Part shown: piece after piece, positions 41,939-51,260 of the stretch
How positions within the stretch are numbered: position 1 is the first letter of the stretch
Layout of the letters: every line of letters starts with the position of its first letter
Made by a program: the position numbers and the translations under genes
DNA from: UBA2166 sp964463965
GTDB taxonomy: Bacteria; Nitrospirota; Nitrospiria; Nitrospirales; UBA2166
Length of the DNA stretch: 64,000 nt
NCBI GenBank assembly: GCA_964463965.1
Contig: CAYXED010000002.1
Span: forward strand, 255,607 to 319,606
Direction of reading: 5' to 3'
Notes under the pieces: generated by a model
The model's database searches: none
Told to the model about the DNA's origin: nothing
What the model saw: only the letters and a program-made list of their open reading frames with translations

Positions 41939-42117
41939 TGTATGGGTTAAAACGCTGTAATTTTAAATTTTCTTTCTTAATATTACTCACTTCATGCCAC
42001 TGAATCAAAATATTGTCTTTTTGAGTTCAGTGGCCTGGCAAAAAATGTATCGATGCTAGTTATGTTATATTGATCCTTCATTAAAGCGGATTTGAAAAAA
42101 CAAAGGAAATTTAACCT

Positions 42118-43209
42118 ATGCCTTTTTTGAGAGTAGCGGTGTTCACAAGTGTTATTTTTGTGATCATCTTTTCCGGATGTAGCCAGTTGGGTCCAAGTAG
42201 GATTGAATTGGGGCGTGGAGACTATAATGTGGTTGTTCAGCAGACTGACAATGAGCAGATGCTTCTTAATCTTGTGCGGTTACGTTACAGAGATACCCCG
42301 TATTTTCTCCAAGTAGCAAGTGTTTCAACAAACTTTGAATTTTCTGTTTCTGCTGATGCTAGTACAGTATTGGGGACAGGTTCAAATCCTATTTTTGGAC
42401 TTGATGGCGCGGCAACAGAGTCTCCTACAGTGACTTATACGCCGCTTCAAGGCGATCAGTTTGTTAAGCAATTGCTCTCACCAATGCGTCTTTCAACCCT
42501 GCTGTTGCTGTATCATTCAGGATGGGCGGTTGACAGAATTTTCAATGTTACTGTGCAGTATATGAATGGACTTCCAAATGCGCCTAGTGCATCGGGACCA
42601 ACACCCAACGAAGTCCCAGAATATGTAGAGTTTCATCGCGTTACATTCCTACTTAGGGTTCTTCAAAAACGGGGTGATTTGACTTTAGCGCAGGGAGAAC
42701 AAGTAGGTGACAATGAATCTTCTCCCCCTCTTGTATTACGTATTGCACCGCGAGCCTTTGATATGCCGGAGGTCCGTGAATTGCTTACTCTTCTACAGTT
42801 GGCACCTGGTCAGACCGATTATCTGTTTACTACGACGTCTGAATCATTCAATCGTGGTGGAGCAAATATTGTCATGCGGTCACTGATGGCTAGTTTGTTT
42901 TATGTGTCACAAGGTGTGCAGCCGGCTATGGAAGATGAAAATCGCGGTTATGTTGCAATTACGCGTGATTCTGATGGGACGCTGTTTGATTGGAGCGATG
43001 TTATGGGGAATTTGATGAATATTAGGTCCAGTGTCAATCAGCCACAATCTTCAGCGGTTCGTATTAAGTATCGTGGAAAGTGGTTCTATATAGATGATTC
43101 TGATTTGACTTCAAAATCAACGTTTGCACTGCTTATGAATCTGTTTGCTTTGCAAGCTGGTGATGTCCCAACGACTGCACCTGTTCTTACATTGCCAGTC
43201 TCACGGTGA
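42118..43209 (+). CDS. Hypothetical lipoprotein upstream of the T2SS operon
   Basis: A 363-aa lipoprotein (lipobox FSGC at about 18-21) with AAAGGAAA upstream of ATG 42118. It contains QTDNEQMLLNLVRLRYRDTPYFL, SPMRLSTLLLLYHSGWAVDRIF and a middle helix-rich domain; a segment ...VRIKYRGKWFYIDDSDLTSKSTFALLMNLFALQAGD near the end is well formed. I recall similar proteins only as uncharacterised lipoproteins. It lies 145 bases before gspC in the same direction, with a promoter-like element between. A pilotin role for the secretin would fit by place, but pilotins are much smaller; the link is inference. Confidence 0.6.
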   Translation: MPFLRVAVFTSVIFVIIFSGCSQLGPSRIELGRGDYNVVVQQTDNEQMLLNLVRLRYRDTPYFLQVASVSTNFEFSVSADASTVLGTGSNPIFGLDGAATESPTVTYTPLQGDQFVKQLLSPMRLSTLLLLYHSGWAVDRIFNVTVQYMNGLPNAPSASGPTPNEVPEYVEFHRVTFLLRVLQKRGDLTLAQGEQVGDNESSPPLVLRIAPRAFDMPEVRELLTLLQLAPGQTDYLFTTTSESFNRGGANIVMRSLMASLFYVSQGVQPAMEDENRGYVAITRDSDGTLFDWSDVMGNLMNIRSSVNQPQSSAVRIKYRGKWFYIDDSDLTSKSTFALLMNLFALQAGDVPTTAPVLTLPVSR

Positions 43210-43278
43210 GGATAGTATGAAGAGAATTTCATTCCCTGAAAATTTGTTGGGTATCTAAGGCGCAAATACTTGAGAACA

Positions 43279-43307
43279 TTGCAAAATCGTCTTTGTGGCC
43301 GTACAAT
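43279..43307 (+). promoter_or_regulatory. Candidate sigma70-type promoter of the T2SS operon
   Basis: TTGCAA, a 17-base spacer, then TACAAT lies 48 bases before the gspC ATG (43355). Both hexamers match the consensus in 4-5 of 6 positions. No terminator is seen between the lipoprotein gene and this site. Confidence 0.45.
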
Positions 43308-43354
43308 GCGTACTCGTTTCTAAGTATTGAATAGGTAAGGATAACTGGACTGTC

Positions 43355-44302
43355 ATGAAGCGGACTTCATTGGCCCGAGTGGCGGCGACTCTCTTCGTAA
43401 TTACCCTCTTTGCGTTTGTACTTGCCGACGTCGTGAATAGTTTTATTGCTCAAGCTTTAGAGCCGCCGTCTGTTGCTTCTACCCAATTAGTAGTTCAGGA
43501 GACGTTACAAACATCGATCAATATTGATGTTGTCGCACAAACCATTCTTGATGGTAACTTGTTTGCAAAACCTGAACAGCTTGAGTTAGCTGCTGATGGT
43601 AGTGTTGCTCAGTCTTTGAGTGGATATGAAGTTTTGGCGTCTGGTGAGCTTATAACTCCTGATGGTCCGTTTGGTCTTCGATTAATGGGTACAGTGGTTG
43701 GAAGTCCACAGTTAACCTATGCGGTTATCGATGTTGAAGATGAAGGCCAGGGTTTGTATCACCTTCAGGATATGATTCTTGGTGTGGCGAAGGTCGTGAA
43801 TATTGCACGCAACAAGGTCACGGTTAATGTTGGTGGGAAACCCGCATTACTGAGAACAGAGTTTGAGCCTATCCAGCCTGTGCCTCCACTTGATCTTCAG
43901 GCATCTAAAGGTTCTTTGACGGCAGCACGTGTGAGTAAGCCCATAGGGAAGGCTGTAAGAAAAAAATCTCGCAAGAAAAGTAAGCAGCGCTTGACATTAG
44001 ACCGAAAAGAGGTGGAAGCTGCTTTTGCAAATCTTCCTAGGCTTTTAACTCAAGCAAAGGTAGTACCTCACTACTCCAGTGGGAAGATGTCTGGGTTTCA
44101 AGTTGTTGCAGTAAAGTCTGATAGTCTTTTCGCGCGTATCGGATTGCAACCGCAAGATGTCTTAAAACGGCTGAACGGAATGGAGATTAAAGATCCTTCA
44201 AGGTTTTTGAGTGCGTTCCAACAGGTAAAGGAAGAGGATACCATTACTCTTGATCTTGTCCGAGAAGGCCATCCCAGTACGTTCGTCTACGATATTCGGT
44301 AA
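43355..44302 (+). CDS. gspC: T2SS inner-membrane protein GspC (PDZ-containing)
   Basis: A 315-aa bitopic protein with one N-terminal transmembrane helix (about 10-30). The periplasmic homology region (NLFAKPEQ... LRLMGTVVGSPQLTYAVIDVE) contacts the secretin, and a basic linker (KKSRKKSKQR) is followed by a C-terminal PDZ domain (VKSDSLFARIGLQPQDVLKRLNGMEI). First gene of the gspC-D-E-F-G-H-I-J-N-L-M-K operon. Confidence 0.9.
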   Translation: MKRTSLARVAATLFVITLFAFVLADVVNSFIAQALEPPSVASTQLVVQETLQTSINIDVVAQTILDGNLFAKPEQLELAADGSVAQSLSGYEVLASGELITPDGPFGLRLMGTVVGSPQLTYAVIDVEDEGQGLYHLQDMILGVAKVVNIARNKVTVNVGGKPALLRTEFEPIQPVPPLDLQASKGSLTAARVSKPIGKAVRKKSRKKSKQRLTLDRKEVEAAFANLPRLLTQAKVVPHYSSGKMSGFQVVAVKSDSLFARIGLQPQDVLKRLNGMEIKDPSRFLSAFQQVKEEDTITLDLVREGHPSTFVYDIR

Positions 44303-44308
44303 TTGGTA

Positions 44309-45886
44309 ATGCTCAACTTGACTCTTTATCCCACTGATGTATTGCAGCGCCTGCGGATGTTTTTGTTGTTTTCCCTCATCATTGTTATTACCCTGTTTGG
44401 GTTGACTAGTGACGTGAATGCTCAGCCAGCAGCTGATGAGCCTATTCCTCAAATAGAGGAGTCAATTACTTTGGATTTTAAGGAAGTTGACCTTCCTGTC
44501 TTTGTTCAGTTTATCAGTGAGTTTACTAAGAAAAATATTATGATCGATGAGTCGGTCCGAGGCAAAGTATCGCTTTTTTCTCCAACAAAGGTTTCAAGTG
44601 ATGGGGTATATGAAGTATTTCTTGATGTTCTGAAGTTAAAGGGTTTTGTCGCAGTTGAATCTGGTGAGGTAATTCAGGTGTTGCCAGCAGCTGATGCGCC
44701 GACTGGGAGACAAATTTATGTGTATCCACTAAAAAATGCAAAGGCAGCTGATATTACCGCGGTGCTTGTTGGCATTGTTAGTCGATCAAATGCTATTACG
44801 CCACCTCAGCCTGGTAAACCTGTTGTTCGGAGAGCAGCAGAGTTTGAAGGTCCAGTGCAAATTTATCCAGATAAGCCATCAAATTCTCTTGTTGTGACTG
44901 CTACACCATCTGACTACCAACGCTTGATTTCAATTATTCAGGGTATCGATGTACGATTAGGTCAAGTCTTTGTTGAAGCTGTAATTATGGAAGTGAGTGT
45001 TGCTACTTTAAAGGAGTTGGGGAATGAGCCCAATGCTTTGATAGCCACGAATAGTGATGCAGTCACAACGCTTGGAGGATTTAATCGCCCACCGGAAGAT
45101 ATTGTTGGTATTGCATCTCTCTTGGCAGGACAGATATCAGCTGGAATTGAAGATTTGAGCCCGGTAACGATCAGGAACTTTTTACATGCACTGCTAACTA
45201 GGAAAGATGTCAATCTACTATCTACTCCCCAAATTTTGACTACTGATAATCATAAGGCAAAGATTATTGTCGGAGAAAATAGACCGTTTGTGACAGGGCA
45301 GAGTCAGTCGGTTGGTGGAAATACGTTGACCACGATTGATCGTGAAGATGTTGGTGTAACCTTGGAGTTGACGCCACATATTTTGGATGATGGTATGATT
45401 AGGCTTGAGGTTTCGCAGGAGATAACTGCAGTCGATGAGACAATTGCCCAAAACATTGGAAGTACACCCGTTGGCCCGACTACAACTAAGAGGGGTACAA
45501 ACACGACTGTAATTGTGCAAGACAGTCAACCCATTGTATTAGGAGGGTTGATTCGTGACAATATCACTAGATCTGACCGAAAAATCCCCATTTTGGGAGA
45601 TATTCCGTTTCTGGGCACACTCTTCAAGTTTGAAACTAGAAGCAGTGAAAAGGTTAACTTGCTGATTTTTTTAACCCCTCACATTGTCGAAGATTCGCAG
45701 GAGTTTCTTGAGATGCGGCAAGACAAGGTTGGGGACTTACAACCACTGCTTGATGAGACGCGTATCAATGATAGCGGTCTTCCGAATACAATTCAGGAAT
45801 TACTTATTGTGCCGTCTGGAGAGGTTATAAATCATTCGTTTTCCTTCCAACCACCTTCATCTATCCCCTCTATCCCGGGGACTTGA
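44309..45886 (+). CDS. gspD: T2SS secretin GspD
   Basis: A 525-aa outer-membrane secretin (ATG 44309; TTG 44303 is also in frame). A signal peptide is followed by the N0 domain (ITLDFKEVDLPVFVQFISEF), N1/N2-type domains (IYVYPLKNAKAADITAVLVG; IYPDKPSNSLVVTATPSDYQRL) and the C-terminal secretin core (VGVTLELTPHI, PILGDIPFLGTLF, NLLIFLTPHI). At 525 aa it has fewer N repeats than the usual 650-aa T2SS secretins. Confidence 0.93.
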   Translation: MLNLTLYPTDVLQRLRMFLLFSLIIVITLFGLTSDVNAQPAADEPIPQIEESITLDFKEVDLPVFVQFISEFTKKNIMIDESVRGKVSLFSPTKVSSDGVYEVFLDVLKLKGFVAVESGEVIQVLPAADAPTGRQIYVYPLKNAKAADITAVLVGIVSRSNAITPPQPGKPVVRRAAEFEGPVQIYPDKPSNSLVVTATPSDYQRLISIIQGIDVRLGQVFVEAVIMEVSVATLKELGNEPNALIATNSDAVTTLGGFNRPPEDIVGIASLLAGQISAGIEDLSPVTIRNFLHALLTRKDVNLLSTPQILTTDNHKAKIIVGENRPFVTGQSQSVGGNTLTTIDREDVGVTLELTPHILDDGMIRLEVSQEITAVDETIAQNIGSTPVGPTTTKRGTNTTVIVQDSQPIVLGGLIRDNITRSDRKIPILGDIPFLGTLFKFETRSSEKVNLLIFLTPHIVEDSQEFLEMRQDKVGDLQPLLDETRINDSGLPNTIQELLIVPSGEVINHSFSFQPPSSIPSIPGT

Positions 45887-45916
45887 TCTTTAGGATCAAG
45901 CCTATCTTTCTCGTCT

Positions 45917-47632
45917 ATGATAATTACGGACGAACGCCTTAGCGAAATTCTTCGAGATAAATATTCGGTTCTTCCTGAGCGTCTCGAAGAGGCTTTTGCA
46001 ATTAAGAGAGATAAGGGAGGGCGATTTAGTGACATTCTTTTGCAACATCAGATTGTTCGTGAGGAGGAACTTCTTGATGTCTTGAGCTCACAGTATGATC
46101 TTCCATATCGTGCACATCTTCGCCCGCCAGATATTGAGCTTGTATTAGTTGCAAAAGTGCCAATTGCCTTTGCCAAACGCCATCTAGTCCTTCCCATTCG
46201 CCTATATGACGATGTGGTTGAGGTGGCTACTGTGGATCCTTTAAATTTTGCACCACTTGATGATCTTCGTATTCTTCTCGATCACAATATACAGCCAGTT
46301 CTGAGTACTGCTGTCACCATATTGGGTTGTATTAATCAAGTGTATGACCAAACCGCGTCGAATCGAGCCGAGCAGGCTATTGAAGATATGTCGGTGGCCG
46401 AAGATGTAGATGCCTCAGCTGGGGAGTGGACGGAGCCACTGGATCTGTTAGATGGGACCGATGAGGCTCCGATGATTCGATTGGTAAATTCTATCCTCTA
46501 TCAGGCTGCACGGCAGCGTGCCAGTGATATTCACATTGAACCGTTTGAGCAGGAAGTACTGGTTCGTTATCGCATTGATGGTGTGTTGTACAACAATATG
46601 ACATTGCCTCGACGATTGCAGAGAGGTCTTGTTTCTAGAGTAAAGATCATGGCCGGATTAAATATTGCGGAAAAACGCCTGCCTCAAGATGGTCGGATTA
46701 CCATACGAACTGCGGGGAGAGAAGTTGATTTGCGAGTCTCGGTAATTCCCACTGCATTTGGAGAGCGAGTGGTATTACGACTTCTTGAAAAGGGAACACG
46801 CTTATTTAGTTTAGCCGATCTAGGTTTGTCAGAGGATAAGATGTCCGTGATTAACCAACTGATTAGGATGAGTCACGGTATATTGTTGGTGACAGGACCA
46901 ACTGGAAGTGGAAAGACCACAACTCTTTACACTGGCTTAAGTCAGATCAATACCTCTGATAGAAACATTATTACCATTGAAGATCCAGTGGAGTATCAAT
47001 TGACGGGTATTGGGCAGATGCAGGTTAATGCCAAAATTAATATGACGTTTGCCAATGGATTGAGAGCAATTCTCCGACAAGACCCCGATGTCATTATGGT
47101 AGGAGAAATTCGAGATCGTGAAACGGCTGATATTGCAATCCACGCTTCACTCACTGGGCACTTGGTGTTATCGACGTTGCATACGAATGATGCAGCAGGC
47201 GCTGTGACTCGATTAGTTGATATGGATATTGAGCCATTTTTGGTTTCGTCATCCGTTTCTGCTGTGATTGCTCAACGATTGGTTCGTGTATTGTGTATGG
47301 AGTGCCGTAAGCAAACTACTTTATCATCTGAACAACTAGGTAAGCTTGGTTTAGATTCGCAGGCTATCACTGGACCTACTTATCAAGCCGTTGGCTGTGA
47401 TACATGTATGAATACAGGGTATCGAGGTAGAGAAGGAATATATGAAATTCTTCTTGTCGACGATGAAATTCGGTCACTTGTCCTCACTAAGGCAGACTCT
47501 ACGCAAATCCAAAAGCTTGCAATCGAGAAGGGTATGACAACGCTGGCCCATGAAGGCGCGATGAAGGTGCTTCAAGGAATAACTACGGTAGAAGAAGTAC
47601 TTCGTGTGACCTTGCAAGACGTTGCTTGGTGA
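45917..47632 (+). CDS. gspE: T2SS ATPase GspE
   Basis: A 571-aa secretion ATPase. It has an N1E/MshEN-type domain (about 1-140), N2E, then the ATPase core with Walker A GPTGSGKTTTLY, the Asp box ITIEDPVEYQL, Walker B LRQDPDVIMVGEIRDRETA, the His box, and the tetracysteine zinc site CMEC...CDTC near the C-terminus. It drives pseudopilus assembly from the cytoplasm. Confidence 0.95.
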   Translation: MIITDERLSEILRDKYSVLPERLEEAFAIKRDKGGRFSDILLQHQIVREEELLDVLSSQYDLPYRAHLRPPDIELVLVAKVPIAFAKRHLVLPIRLYDDVVEVATVDPLNFAPLDDLRILLDHNIQPVLSTAVTILGCINQVYDQTASNRAEQAIEDMSVAEDVDASAGEWTEPLDLLDGTDEAPMIRLVNSILYQAARQRASDIHIEPFEQEVLVRYRIDGVLYNNMTLPRRLQRGLVSRVKIMAGLNIAEKRLPQDGRITIRTAGREVDLRVSVIPTAFGERVVLRLLEKGTRLFSLADLGLSEDKMSVINQLIRMSHGILLVTGPTGSGKTTTLYTGLSQINTSDRNIITIEDPVEYQLTGIGQMQVNAKINMTFANGLRAILRQDPDVIMVGEIRDRETADIAIHASLTGHLVLSTLHTNDAAGAVTRLVDMDIEPFLVSSSVSAVIAQRLVRVLCMECRKQTTLSSEQLGKLGLDSQAITGPTYQAVGCDTCMNTGYRGREGIYEILLVDDEIRSLVLTKADSTQIQKLAIEKGMTTLAHEGAMKVLQGITTVEEVLRVTLQDVAW

Positions 47633-47663
47633 GAGTTGAGACATCAATGGGGGTATTGAGGCA

Positions 47664-48881
47664 ATGCCTGTCTATGCATATCGTGGTTTGACAGCGGCTG
47701 GGAAAGCAGTTTCTGGCATGATTGATGCAGATACTGCAAAGGCTGCTCGTCTTAAACTGCGCGGGACGGGCATATTCCCTACCGATTTGAAAGAGGGAGG
47801 GGTCGCTGGAGCTCAGAACCTATTCTCAGTTAAAACGCGTACGGAGTCGATCTCTCTTAAAGAGCAAGCATTGTTGACCCGTCAACTCGGGACCTTACTG
47901 ACTGCAGGGCTTCCTCTTGTAGATGCTCTCGGTGCCTTAATTGATCAGATTGAAAAGTCCAATGTTAAGGCCGTAATGGCTGATATTCGTGAACGCGTGC
48001 GTGAAGGTAGTGCTCTTAGTCAGGCACTTAGCTGTCACCCCTCATCTTTTTCTCCCCTTTATACTCATATGGTTTCTGCCGGGGAGGCTAGTGGAGCTTT
48101 GGATGAGGTATTAGCCCGTCTTGCAGACTTCCAAGATGGACAGATCAGACTTAAAAATAAGATTACGACTGTCTTAATGTACCCACTTTTTATGCTGGCA
48201 GTTGGCACTATTGTGTTGTTTAGTCTCGTCGCGTTCGTGGTGCCTAAAATTACTGAGGTATTTACAGACATGGAGCAAGCTTTGCCATTGCCGACTATCG
48301 TACTTTTGGCTGTGAGTAATGCGTTAGCAAGTTATTGGATATGGATTTTTGCTGCATGCGGACTTGTTACTCTTATGGTCAGGCGTTTTTTGCAGACCGA
48401 GGCTGGACGTGAGCGGTATGATGCATTCGCATTGAAAATTCCTGTAGTAGGCACTGTGATTCAAATGATAGCTGTTTCACGCTTTACGAGAACACTAAGT
48501 ACGATGTTAAGCAGTGGTGTCCCACTGATGGAATCTCTTGGGGTAGTTTCTCGTGTTGTAAATAATAGAGTTCTTCAACATGCTATTGATGAAGCAAGGC
48601 AGAATATTAAGGAAGGTGAAAGCCTCGCTGCGCCTCTTAAACGAAGTGGCTTGATTCCACCGCTGGCTACGCATATGATTGCGGTTGGGGAGAAAAGTGG
48701 TGAGTTAGAGGGGATGTTGATTCGCGTGTCTCAGGTGTATGATTCCGAAGTTGAGACATCAGTTAATCAGTTGACAGCGTTATTAGAGCCCATCATGATT
48801 GTTGTAATGGGCATAGTTGTTTTATTTATTGTGCTGGCTATTTTGTTGCCGATTTTTGAGATGAGCCAGATGGCACGGTGA
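47664..48881 (+). CDS. gspF: T2SS inner-membrane platform protein GspF
   Basis: A 405-aa protein with two T2SSF domains (about 70-195, 270-395) and three transmembrane helices (about 170-195, 220-240, 375-398). Typical motifs are RQLGTLLTAGLPLVDALGAL, SAGEASGALDEVLARLADF and AVGEKSGELEGMLIRVS. Between GspE and the major pseudopilin as usual. Confidence 0.95.
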   Translation: MPVYAYRGLTAAGKAVSGMIDADTAKAARLKLRGTGIFPTDLKEGGVAGAQNLFSVKTRTESISLKEQALLTRQLGTLLTAGLPLVDALGALIDQIEKSNVKAVMADIRERVREGSALSQALSCHPSSFSPLYTHMVSAGEASGALDEVLARLADFQDGQIRLKNKITTVLMYPLFMLAVGTIVLFSLVAFVVPKITEVFTDMEQALPLPTIVLLAVSNALASYWIWIFAACGLVTLMVRRFLQTEAGRERYDAFALKIPVVGTVIQMIAVSRFTRTLSTMLSSGVPLMESLGVVSRVVNNRVLQHAIDEARQNIKEGESLAAPLKRSGLIPPLATHMIAVGEKSGELEGMLIRVSQVYDSEVETSVNQLTALLEPIMIVVMGIVVLFIVLAILLPIFEMSQMAR

Positions 48882-48904
48882 GTTGCTAGAGAGTGAGGGA
48901 ATGA

Positions 48905-49333
48905 ATGCGAGGTCAGCGAGGATTTACATTTGTGGAGATAATGGTAGTTGTTGCAATTCTTGCAGTTTTGGCTGCTATCGTGGTTCCGAGAATTATGGGA
49001 AGAACAGATGAGGCAAAGATCACTGCTGCGAAAGTTCAGATGCGAAACATTGAGGGCGCGTTGAAGCTATACAAACTTGATACTGGACAGTATCCACCCA
49101 CAGAGCATGGGCTTGGAGCACTTGTTACCAAGCCTACCTCCGGGAAAGTTCCGAAAAATTGGCGTAAAGGGGGTTATCTTCAAGCTGTCCCTAAGGATCC
49201 GTGGGGGACTCCGTTTGTCTACCTAAGTCCTGGCGTACATAGTGACTATGATCTCGTTTCAAACGCTCGGGATGGTGAGCCTGGCGGAGAGGGTGAAGAC
49301 GCTGATATTCAAAGTTGGGCCCTTGAAAAATAG
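48905..49333 (+). CDS. gspG: T2SS major pseudopilin GspG
   Basis: A 142-aa type IV pilin-like protein. It has a 6-residue leader cleaved at G/FTFVE with Glu5, a hydrophobic helix and the GspG motifs TGQYPPTEHGLGALV and WGTPFVYLSPG, ending in the conserved calcium-site region (DLVSNARDGEPGGEGEDADI). It forms the pseudopilus shaft. Confidence 0.96.
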   Translation: MRGQRGFTFVEIMVVVAILAVLAAIVVPRIMGRTDEAKITAAKVQMRNIEGALKLYKLDTGQYPPTEHGLGALVTKPTSGKVPKNWRKGGYLQAVPKDPWGTPFVYLSPGVHSDYDLVSNARDGEPGGEGEDADIQSWALEK

Positions 49334-49348
49334 GGTTTATACTAATTT

Positions 49349-49858
49349 GTGACTGACTCCTTAAAGCGGCGTGATTGTGTTGCAGGGTTTTCTTTTGCCG
49401 AACTTATTGCGATCGTCTTCATTCTGACATTAATGGCGGCGATTGCATATCCCTACATCCGTTTTGGAGGAGACCTGAAGACGAGCTCTCGTCAGCTTAT
49501 TGCAACGATTCAATATGCTTATTCAAGCGCTGAGTCAGAAAAACAACCGTATCGAATCCACTACGATCTTGACTATGGAGAGTATTGGATTGCTCCGGCT
49601 GCAACTTTAAAAGACGATGATGCGTCAAAAGATGCGAAGCCGAATAAAATTCGGCGTCTTCCTGAGGGCATCAGTTTTTCAAAGATTGAGACGCTGCATT
49701 TTGGTGCAGTGAGCGATGGGAGAGCATTTACTCATTTCTATCCCATTGGGCGTGTTGAACCAACTACAATTCACCTTCAAAATAAAGACAACGAACTCCT
49801 TTCTCTATCGATTAATCCTCTCACAGCGCGGGTGACCGTCGGTTCAGACGTAGAGTAA
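49349..49858 (+). CDS. gspH: T2SS minor pseudopilin GspH
   Basis: A 169-aa prepilin starting at GTG 49349, with cleavage after G13 (AG/FSFAE, Glu5 kept), one hydrophobic helix and a beta-rich GspH domain (RQLIATIQYAYSSAESEKQPYRIHYDLDYGEYWI). Minor component of the pseudopilus tip. The next 164 bases before gspI hold no gene. Confidence 0.86.
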   Translation: MTDSLKRRDCVAGFSFAELIAIVFILTLMAAIAYPYIRFGGDLKTSSRQLIATIQYAYSSAESEKQPYRIHYDLDYGEYWIAPAATLKDDDASKDAKPNKIRRLPEGISFSKIETLHFGAVSDGRAFTHFYPIGRVEPTTIHLQNKDNELLSLSINPLTARVTVGSDVE

Positions 49859-50022
49859 AATTTGGTAACGTTTTCTAGTTGCATAGGATACTTGTAGAAT
49901 TCCTAAAAGTTAGGGTTGGAGCCGTGTTTGCTTGGGTGGACGAAGATGTACTTGGATTAACCTTGGCGTGTGCTTCTTTTCAAACTGTTTTGTGGAAAGT
50001 TTTTCGCGGTTCTTAACGCATT

Positions 50023-50475
50023 ATGCCATCAGAACAAGATCAAGGTTTCACTCTCTTGGAAGTGATGATCGCTCTTGCGATTCTTGGCATGACGATTACT
50101 GTGCTGTTGGGTCTACGTAATTGGAACCTCGATACACGGATTTTCTCTCAAAATGTGACTACCGCAACGCTGTTAGTTCAAAAAAAACTTGCTGAAACGG
50201 AGTTGGCAATTGATGGACCACCTGAATTTGGAGTGACCACTGGAGAATTTGAGGATGATGCGCCAGGTTTTTTTTGGAGACAAATAGTGTCTTCAACTCC
50301 CTTAACCATTGATGTGAGAGAAGTAAAAGTGAGAGTGTTTTGGGGGATCCGTGATGTGGCCGATATTTCCTCATCGATTTCTACATTGAACAGTGGAGAT
50401 GATGAGGATGAGGATGAGGATGAGGACGATGGCGCAAATGGTGTTGAAGCTGTGGCCTACTATCTATTTAAGTGA
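50023..50475 (+). CDS. gspI: T2SS minor pseudopilin GspI
   Basis: A 150-aa prepilin (QG/FTLLEVMIALAIL, leader of 8). A GspI domain follows (TTATLLVQKKLAETELAIDG, a conserved family segment). Near the C-terminus is an acidic Asp/Glu run encoded by four GATGAG repeats, unusual for the family. The stop overlaps the following gene. Confidence 0.87.
   Translation: MPSEQDQGFTLLEVMIALAILGMTITVLLGLRNWNLDTRIFSQNVTTATLLVQKKLAETELAIDGPPEFGVTTGEFEDDAPGFFWRQIVSSTPLTIDVREVKVRVFWGIRDVADISSSISTLNSGDDEDEDEDEDDGANGVEAVAYYLFK
50401..50424 (+). repeat. (GATGAG)4 tandem repeat inside gspI
   Basis: Four perfect GATGAG units coding Asp-Glu pairs in the C-terminal part of GspI. Unit length is a multiple of three, so copy-number change would keep the frame and alter only the acidic tail length. 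Confidence 0.85.
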
Positions 50476-51260
50476 TGGTGATAAGTGGGTATAGAATGAA
50501 GCAATTAGCGGTTGATCATACTTCTTTGGGATTTACTCTTATTGAAGTTTTGCTTGCTATGGCAATGATGGCATTGCTCTTTACAATGCTCTATGGAACA
50601 TTTGGGAGTACTATTGACTCCATTGAGGCTGCAGAACAGGAAGGTGAAACTTATCACATGGCCCGGTTAAGTATACAGCAGCTTTATCAAGAGTTAACCT
50701 CGGTTGTTCCATCACTCTACGGAACGGAGTTTCATGCGGTTGAGAGGGCAGAGTGTCCACAAATTATGAGAGTTGAGCTTGTCGATGATATTGTTGAAGA
50801 AGAGGAGAGGGGACGAGGTCCTAGAAACTCTACTGAAGAGGGGAATAATGAAAAGTCTGTCAAAGGAATTGGTTTTGTGGGTTTTGATCAAGAGAATGAT
50901 GATCTTCCGGTCGACTGTTTAGCTTTTGCAACGTACGCACATGGGCGTTATAGACCTAATACCAAAGAATCAGATCTTAGCGTGGTAACCTATTGGCTTG
51001 ATGGTATGAAACTTATGCATTATGAAGAAACTAATCTGTTCAGTCTTTCAGAGAAAAGTGTTGAGTCCTACCCACTTGCTGAAGGAGTAGAAAGTATGAG
51101 TTTCAGGTTTTTTGATGGGAGGGAGTGGGTTGATGATTGGGATGGTCGAGTAGAGGCTTCGCTTCCTCATGCCGTTGAGGTTGAATTAACTTTTCAACTG
51201 CTTTCTGAAGAGAGGCGAACATTTAGAACCATGATTAAGATTCCGCGCACGTCCGAATGA
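50475..51260 (+). CDS. gspJ: T2SS minor pseudopilin GspJ
   Basis: About 261 aa from ATG 50475, which overlaps the gspI TGA; an inner ATG (50496) would give a more normal 12-residue leader. Cleavage at SLG/FTLIE with Glu5. The domain of a GspJ (TYHMARLSIQQLYQELTSVV; GVESMSFRFFDGREWVDDW) is clear. A Glu/Arg-rich insert (VEEEERGRGPRN) is a local feature. The ATGA overlap with gspN indicates coupling. Confidence 0.86.
   Translation: MVISGYRMKQLAVDHTSLGFTLIEVLLAMAMMALLFTMLYGTFGSTIDSIEAAEQEGETYHMARLSIQQLYQELTSVVPSLYGTEFHAVERAECPQIMRVELVDDIVEEEERGRGPRNSTEEGNNEKSVKGIGFVGFDQENDDLPVDCLAFATYAHGRYRPNTKESDLSVVTYWLDGMKLMHYEETNLFSLSEKSVESYPLAEGVESMSFRFFDGREWVDDWDGRVEASLPHAVEVELTFQLLSEERRTFRTMIKIPRTSE

Noticed and set aside
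49932..50120. 62-aa frame before and into gspI
   Set aside because: Overlaps the GspI leader and helix in another frame; Cys/Ser-rich, no motif.
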